Shown here: positions 59,350 through 64,000 of the stretch, piece by piece
How the letters are laid out: every line of letters begins with the position of its first letter
Position numbering within the stretch: the stretch's first letter is position 1
NCBI GenBank assembly: GCA_033032865.1
Contig: JAWHQI010000040.1
Span: 7,051,001-7,115,000, forward strand
Length of the DNA: 64,000 nucleotides
Direction: 5' to 3'
DNA from: Dactylorhiza incarnata
Lineage: Eukaryota; Streptophyta; Magnoliopsida; Asparagales; Orchidaceae
Position numbers and translations under genes: made by a program
The notes under the pieces: generated by a model
What the model saw: only the letters and a program-made list of their open reading frames with translations
The model's database searches: none
Told to the model about the DNA's origin: nothing

Positions 59350-60667
59350 TGAAAGTGCACAGTTAACCACACTAGAATTCTCTAGAGGGGGGGGGGGGGG
59401 TGAATAGAGATTTAAAATTACTTTGTGCAAAGTTAACAAGTATATATATGTGTAATAATCACAAAGTTAAGCTTCTCACACAAACCAACAAGAATTAAGC
59501 AAATAAAGAAAGAAATAGCAAAATGAAAATCACAGCACAACACAAAGAAATATAGTGGTTCCCCAAACTTTTGGTAATCCACTCTTCTACCCCCTTGGTA
59601 GGAATTCACTATCTTGCACTGAGTCTTTTGATAAGGAGACTCTTAGAACCAGCCTGAGTCTTTTGATAGGGAGACTCTTAGAACCAGTACAACTGAATTT
59701 TTTGAAGAGAGATTCTAAAAACTCTTTTATACTGTTTGAAAATGAAATGAAGATAAGAAGAAGAAATAGATGAAGTAATTAAAACAAGAAAGAATCTTCT
59801 TCCTATTAAGAAGATTCGAAGCACAAGAAATAGTGAATGAAATCTCTCTTCTATAGTGAGAAGGAGATTGTAGGCCTTTTTCTCTTTCAATGAGAGCTAT
59901 CAGAGATTGCAGCAGTATGGCTTCAGAAAGAGAGGAAGAAGAAGAAGGCTTGTTGTTGGCTTCAGCACACTATCACTTCTCTCAGCTTTTCTCACTTTTC
60001 TCTTGGGAGCTTTTCCTCTATTTCAAATGTATGGAGTGGATCACTTCTCATTTTCTCTGCCGATTTCCCTCTTATTTATAGCTCTGTTTATTCAAGGAAT
60101 ACTATAGGAGAATAATCAATCAGCAGTCAGAGAAATAGTAAGAGAGAAAAGATTCCATAATCAATATTTCCGTAGAAGGAAAGAAATTATTCTGATTTCA
60201 AATAACATCCTTAATAAACTTAATCAATTTAGCCAAGAATCATTTAGAAGGAAAAACTTATTCAAAACGGCTAGAATAATATCATTCCATAAAATTCAGA
60301 TCTATAGATAGAAGGAAAGAAATCTGGAGTGTTTTTGAATTTGACATAGAACTCGACGTACGTCAATTACTATTCGACGTAAGCATCGATTTCAGACTGG
60401 CTGGACATCGAGAGGCGAATAAGGAAGGTGCGTCGTCTAAGGTACATCGACTTCACTCGATGCGTCGACTAGAAATCAGAGTTACGTCGACATAGGTTAC
60501 GTCGAATTATGTTTGAAGTTACTTCGACTCATTCTGAGAGGAACGTCGACTATATTTCGACGTTGTGTCGAATACTATTCGACGCATATTTACTTTGACT
60601 AATTTTTCATTCTTAGAAGTTATATTCTACTCATTTTTAGGGGTTAAGATAAATCATTTCCCCAACA
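59350..60667 (-). repeat. Element D 5' LTR (element sense)
   Basis: Plus TGAAAGTGCACAG to TCCCCAACA, 1318 bp, nearly identical to 53254-54565. Differences are mostly single transitions, and a G run near 59389 is longer. The CGTCGA cluster is at about 60350-60600 and TATA is plus TATTTATA at 60073-60080. Confidence 0.95.
60073..60080 (-). promoter_or_regulatory. TATA box of D 5' LTR
   Basis: Minus TATAAATA in GAGCTATAAATAAGAGGG. The CGTCGA cluster begins about 270 bp upstream in minus sense. Confidence 0.75.
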
Positions 60668-60672
60668 CATTA

Positions 60673-61460
60673 CCCCTGTGACATGCATGTGGGTCTATAA
60701 GCTCAAGATGAAAGCTGACAGCACGATTGAGTGATACAAGGCTCGCCTTATGGCTCACGGGTTCTCACAATAGTACGGAGAGGATTATGATGAGACTTTC
60801 AGTCCAGTGGCAAAGATGACTTCAGTTTGGTTTGTTGTTGCTTTGGCGGTATAATGTGATTGGGAGATTTGACAGCACGACGTGAAGAATGCCTTCTTAT
60901 ACGACGAGATTGACAAGGATATCTTCATGATCCAACCGCTAGGCTTCATCTCGGAGGATTGTCCGGACTATGTCTGCAACCTGAAGAAAGCCCTGTATGG
61001 GTTGAAGCAAGCGCCTCGGGCATGGTATGGAAAGATCACGGAGTATCTTCTATTCTGCGGATTCTTTGCTTCAGACTCTGACTCCAGTTTGTTCGTAAAG
61101 AAGGAGGGGGTGCTTCGGTTGATTGTTCTGCTGTATGTGGATGACATGATTGTCACTGGAAACTCGAAGGAGGCTGTAGCAAGGCTGAGAGCCGAGCTTG
61201 CTATCAGATTTGAGATGAAGGATCTGGGTGAGCTTCACCATTTCCTTGGACTCGAGGTGCATATACGGGAGAGCGGAGTGCTCATTTCTCAGGCTGGATA
61301 TGCGGAGCGGATCGTTCAACGATTCGGCATGGAGGAAGGGAAGAGCAGCTCTATACCTCTGGAACAGCATCATAAACATCAGAAGGATGAGGGGAGAGTT
61401 CTATCTGAACCGTTGGTGTTCCGAGCTCTGGTTGGGAGCTTGATCTACTTGATGATCACA
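60673..61460 (+). pseudogene. Element C reverse transcriptase
   Basis: It resumes after D and its TSD. Motifs: VYKLKMKADS, YDETFSPVAKMTS, then DVKNAFLYDEIDKDIFM, LKKALYGLKQAPRAWY, the catalytic LLYVDDMIVTG near 61129, and LGELHHFLGLEVH. Stops lie at about 60733 and 60771 and near 60855, but from 60882 it is open. YVDD is intact. This is a typical Ty1/copia RT. Confidence 0.93.
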
Positions 61461-62067
61461 AGGCCTGGTATTGCTTATGCAGTTGGCAAGGTGAGTCGGT
61501 ACATGGAGGAACCACGGAAGCCTCATCTTCTGGCGGCAAAAGGAATTTTGAAGTATGTGAAGTTGACCTCTGATCTGGATCTCCTATATAGGAAAGGATC
61601 AAGCTTGGAGTTGCATGGGTACATGGATGCTGATTATGGGGGAGACGTGGATGATCGAAGATCAATGTCTGGTTATGTCTTTATGGCGGGCCCGACAGCT
61701 ATTTCTTAGTGCAGCAAAAAGCAGGACTCGGTGTTTGTATCTACCACAGAAGCGGAATACAAGGCTTCGACCTTGGCAGCTCAGGAAGCCGTTTGGCTCA
61801 AGAGGTTGGTGGAGGACGTTCATGAGGAGGTTTGAGGTCCCACTATGCTATGCGGGGACAATGAGAGTGCTCTCAAGCTGGTTAATAATCCAGTCTGTCA
61901 CGCGAGGACCAAGCACGTTGAGATTTAGCACCATTTCATTCGTGAGAAGGTGTTGGGAGGATCTCTTATGGTCGAGCATGTTCGGATTGTGGATAATGTT
62001 GCAGACATCTTCACAAATCTGCTGGCGAAGGGACCATTTACTCTGTTGTGGGGTTTACTTGGGCTAG
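61461..62067 (+). pseudogene. Element C RNase H
   Basis: RPGIAYAVGKVSRYMEEP, LHGYMDADYGGDVDDRRSMS, then (after TAG 61707-61709) VSTTEAEYKA, CGDNESALKLVNNPV and VADIF near 62000 are in copia order. Several stops and frame changes are present. The frame ends shortly before the PPT. Confidence 0.9.
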
Positions 62068-62084
62068 TTTGCACTTCCCACTTC

Positions 62085-62093
62085 AAGGGGGAG
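62085..62093 (+). other. Element C polypurine tract
   Basis: AAGGGGGAG abuts the 3' LTR start TGTTGAAATTG. Confidence 0.85.
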
Positions 62094-63247
62094 TGTTGAA
62101 ATTGTTGAAGTGGAGTGGAAGGTGGCCGGCGGTCTGTATTTTGGTGACCGCAGAGACCGCGCGGTCTCTGTTTTGGTACTCTGCCAATCAGGCTCTGGCG
62201 GTCTGCTATGTAGGCCGGTTTGTTCTAGCATGTTCCGGTCTCTTCTCGGTCTGCTCTGTTTGGTTGGTCTATCTTCTTTGTAGAAGACCGGGCGGTCTGT
62301 TCTTGGATAACCGTTGTGACTGGGCGGCCTATGTAGGTTGATCTGGCGACTTGTCTGAAGTCGGCCAGATGTTCTTAGTTTGCTCTTGGCGGTCTAAGGA
62401 AGGAGTGATCCGTGTCCGCGCGGCTTGTTCGCAGTCTGCTGCTGATTGCGGTCTTGGATAGGATGTTGTCCAAGTGGTGTGATCGCGCGGTCTGATCTAT
62501 GAGACCGCTGACGTTCTGATGGGTGGTGACTGTATCTCTTGCGGCGGTGATGACATCTGTCCCCTCGCCTATAAATAGGGGAGCAGGGCCCTTCATTTAT
62601 AACGAGAACTGTAAGAACTAGAGCCTGAGTTGTTTTGTGCGGTCTCAACTTTGAGGTCGGGCGGTCTCAAAAGCAAGTTGACTGTTTGTTGTGTTCGCAG
62701 GTTTGTGGTCAGCAGGTTGCGGTCTCCTTCCTTGGTAATTTCCTAGTGGCTTTTATAAACAGTTCGGCAGCGACTTGTCTGCGAACTGGTTTATGTTGTT
62801 CTTGTGCTGTTCGCAGCGAGCTCGGCGATCAGGCGACCATCTGTGGTTAGGCGATCTGAGTTGCTGTCTGGCGACAGCTTCTGTTCTCTGTTCAGTTCAA
62901 TAAGCTCCAATTCGTGCGGTCTGAGGTGGCGGTCTTGCAGTGCAGATCATCTTGCCTGTATTCTATTCGTGTGGTCTCAGGATAAGCCGGGTGGTCTCTG
63001 CAGTCCAGCAGTCTGTGCGGTCTCTGCTTTGTCAGGTCGCCAGATTTGTGTTTTTGGTGTGTTTTGTTTTTCTCTCCTTCGTGATTCTTATGAATCATGT
63101 CTCGCCATGTATATCTCGAAATGTAAAGAAGTTTTGTGATTCAATAAAGACTATTGTGTTGCTGTGTGGCATTGTGGTAATTTGGCTATAACTCAGTTGA
63201 TGCAACTCCTGCTTACTCCTAAACGATTCAAATCAAAAAATTTAACA
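62094..63247 (+). repeat. Element C 3' LTR
   Basis: Direct copy of 49354-50506 with scattered substitutions. Most GCGGTCT copies are conserved. TATAAATA is at 62570-62577. Confidence 0.95.
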
Positions 63248-63251
63248 GAAT

Positions 63252-63527
63252 TCAAATACTTTTTGGAGAAGGATGCATTTCAAACAACCAAAACTAAACA
63301 AAAACTATTCAAAATTATCATGCTACCCATAAGAATATTGAATTTACTCAAAATCAATAAAGTCATTGAGGACTTTAGAGAAAACTATCCCCGCAAAGGA
63401 ACATTGTGTGACTCAAGACACTCAGTCGAACCTTAAAAAATTGGGCTCTTGAAATGACAGCACACCAACAACCAAGATGAAATGTTATTTCTAAATATAA
63501 TGATTTATAAAAAACAAAGATAAAACA

Positions 63528-63623
<96 letters not shown>

Positions 63624-64000
63624 AAATGAGCATTATCCCCAATGCAAGAAAAAGCTAATTAACAACTAACTAAACAAATTGGTAATGAAAATGAGTAACA
63701 AGATTACCCAAGTTTGCAATCTTCATCCATAGCAATCTCCAAAAGCTGAGGTGACCTGTTAGAAAAAGGAAATGAAACAACCCATAAGTAATACAAAGGT
63801 GTTAAAAATTAAAATAAAAACTTACAAACACACTCAAAATAAGTCAACAATACCGCGTTTAGTGTCCCAAGTTGTACACATGCAAGCCATGCAATAAAAC
63901 TTGATACAATTAGATAGTGTATGATCAAAATACCTTAATTAACTTAAGTATCACAATAAAACAAATGTGTTTTTGGCTGTTCAAGAAAAAGGTACTAGAA
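63252..64000. other. AT-rich flank with C60 and (AC)n tracts
   Basis: No gene seen. A run of 60 C (63529-63588) is followed by an (AC)n run from 63591 to about 63620. Confidence 0.8.
63529..63620. repeat. C60 homopolymer joined to (AC)15
   Basis: 60 consecutive C, then AT, then AC dinucleotides to about 63620. Length is probably unstable or uncertain. Confidence 0.9.

Larger units (their letters stand above)
53254..60667 (-). mobile_element. Element D: non-autonomous copia-type element with gag and ORF3, no pol
   Basis: LTRs 53254-54565 and 59350-60667 with perfect TSD CATTA (53249-53253 and 60668-60672). In minus sense: 5' LTR, PBS TGGTATCAGAGC, long gag with two zinc-knuckle regions, a 33-bp coding minisatellite, a TATA-like box, ORF3, PPT, 3' LTR. 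No protease, integrase, RT or RNase H motif was found in 4.8 kb of internal sequence. The LTRs look nearly identical, so it inserted recently, into the RT gene of C. It must have been mobilised by proteins made elsewhere. Confidence 0.93.
49354..63247 (+). mobile_element. Element C: Ty1/copia element interrupted by element D
   Basis: LTRs 49354-50506 and 62094-63247 both run TGTTGAAATTG...TTTAACA. PBS TGGAATCAGAGG follows the 5' LTR and PPT AAGGGGGAG abuts the 3' LTR. The flanks share GAAT (49350-49353 and 63248-63251), one base short of the usual 5-bp TSD. Gag, protease and integrase lie at 50596-53253; RT and RNase H at 60668-62067, with D between. The order integrase before RT marks it as Ty1/copia. 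Several in-frame stops make it defective. At least two other LTR copies of this family are in the window (589, 16609). Confidence 0.93.

Noticed and set aside
63375..63620. Minus-strand ORF with a poly-Gly run
   Set aside because: It is a translation of the C60 and (AC)n tracts.

Overview
This is plant nuclear DNA, almost certainly from an angiosperm with a large, repeat-rich genome. It is nearly all LTR retrotransposons, nested in each other or decayed. I found no convincing host gene, rRNA, tRNA or CRISPR. Lineage names below rest on motifs seen by eye (gag, protease, RT, RNase H, integrase, PBS, PPT), not on database searches. Element boundaries rest on paired LTRs, TG..CA ends and target-site duplications (TSDs) read directly from the sequence.

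Layout. 1-5640: debris made of a plus-strand Ty3/gypsy RNase H fragment, a truncated LTR of family C, a minus-strand gypsy gag-protease remnant with a probable LTR, and unassigned repeat DNA. 5641-21536: element A, an Athila/Tat-like gypsy element whose gag is split by element B (8074-15152, Sirevirus-like copia) and which also holds a solo LTR of family C (16609-17653, perfect TSD AAGTC). 21537-35820: AT-rich repeat DNA with two adjoining tandem-repeat arrays (25636-26880) and a decayed copia gag (element E). 35826-48643: element F, a Tat-type gypsy element on the minus strand (TSD GGTTG) with two extra transcription units on the opposite strand. 49354-63247: element C, a Ty1/copia element with 1.15 kb LTRs, interrupted in its reverse transcriptase by element D (53254-60667, minus strand, TSD CATTA), which has gag but no pol. 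63252-64000: flank with a 60-base C run and an (AC)n tract.

Two themes stand out. First, elements B and D seem to have lost most or all of pol just after the second gag zinc knuckle. In its place each carries an ORF preceded by its own TATA-like box: a coiled-coil protein with a basic patch in B, and a roughly 500-residue proline-rich ORF3 in D. F also carries TATA-led, apparently spliced genes antisense to itself. Second, each LTR family has its own array of short palindromic or directly repeated motifs just upstream of the LTR TATA box: GACCAnTGGTC in A, TCGTCGA in B, GCGGTCT in C and F, CGTCGA in D. In F and D the same motif also lies upstream of the TATA boxes of the internal extra genes. 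This suggests that these motifs are promoter elements the elements use both for themselves and for their cargo. In D the motif is also embedded in a strict 33-bp, seven-unit coding minisatellite.

The nesting gives an order of events: A was in place before B and the solo C LTR; C was in place before D. The D LTR pair looks very alike, so D is probably the most recent insertion here.
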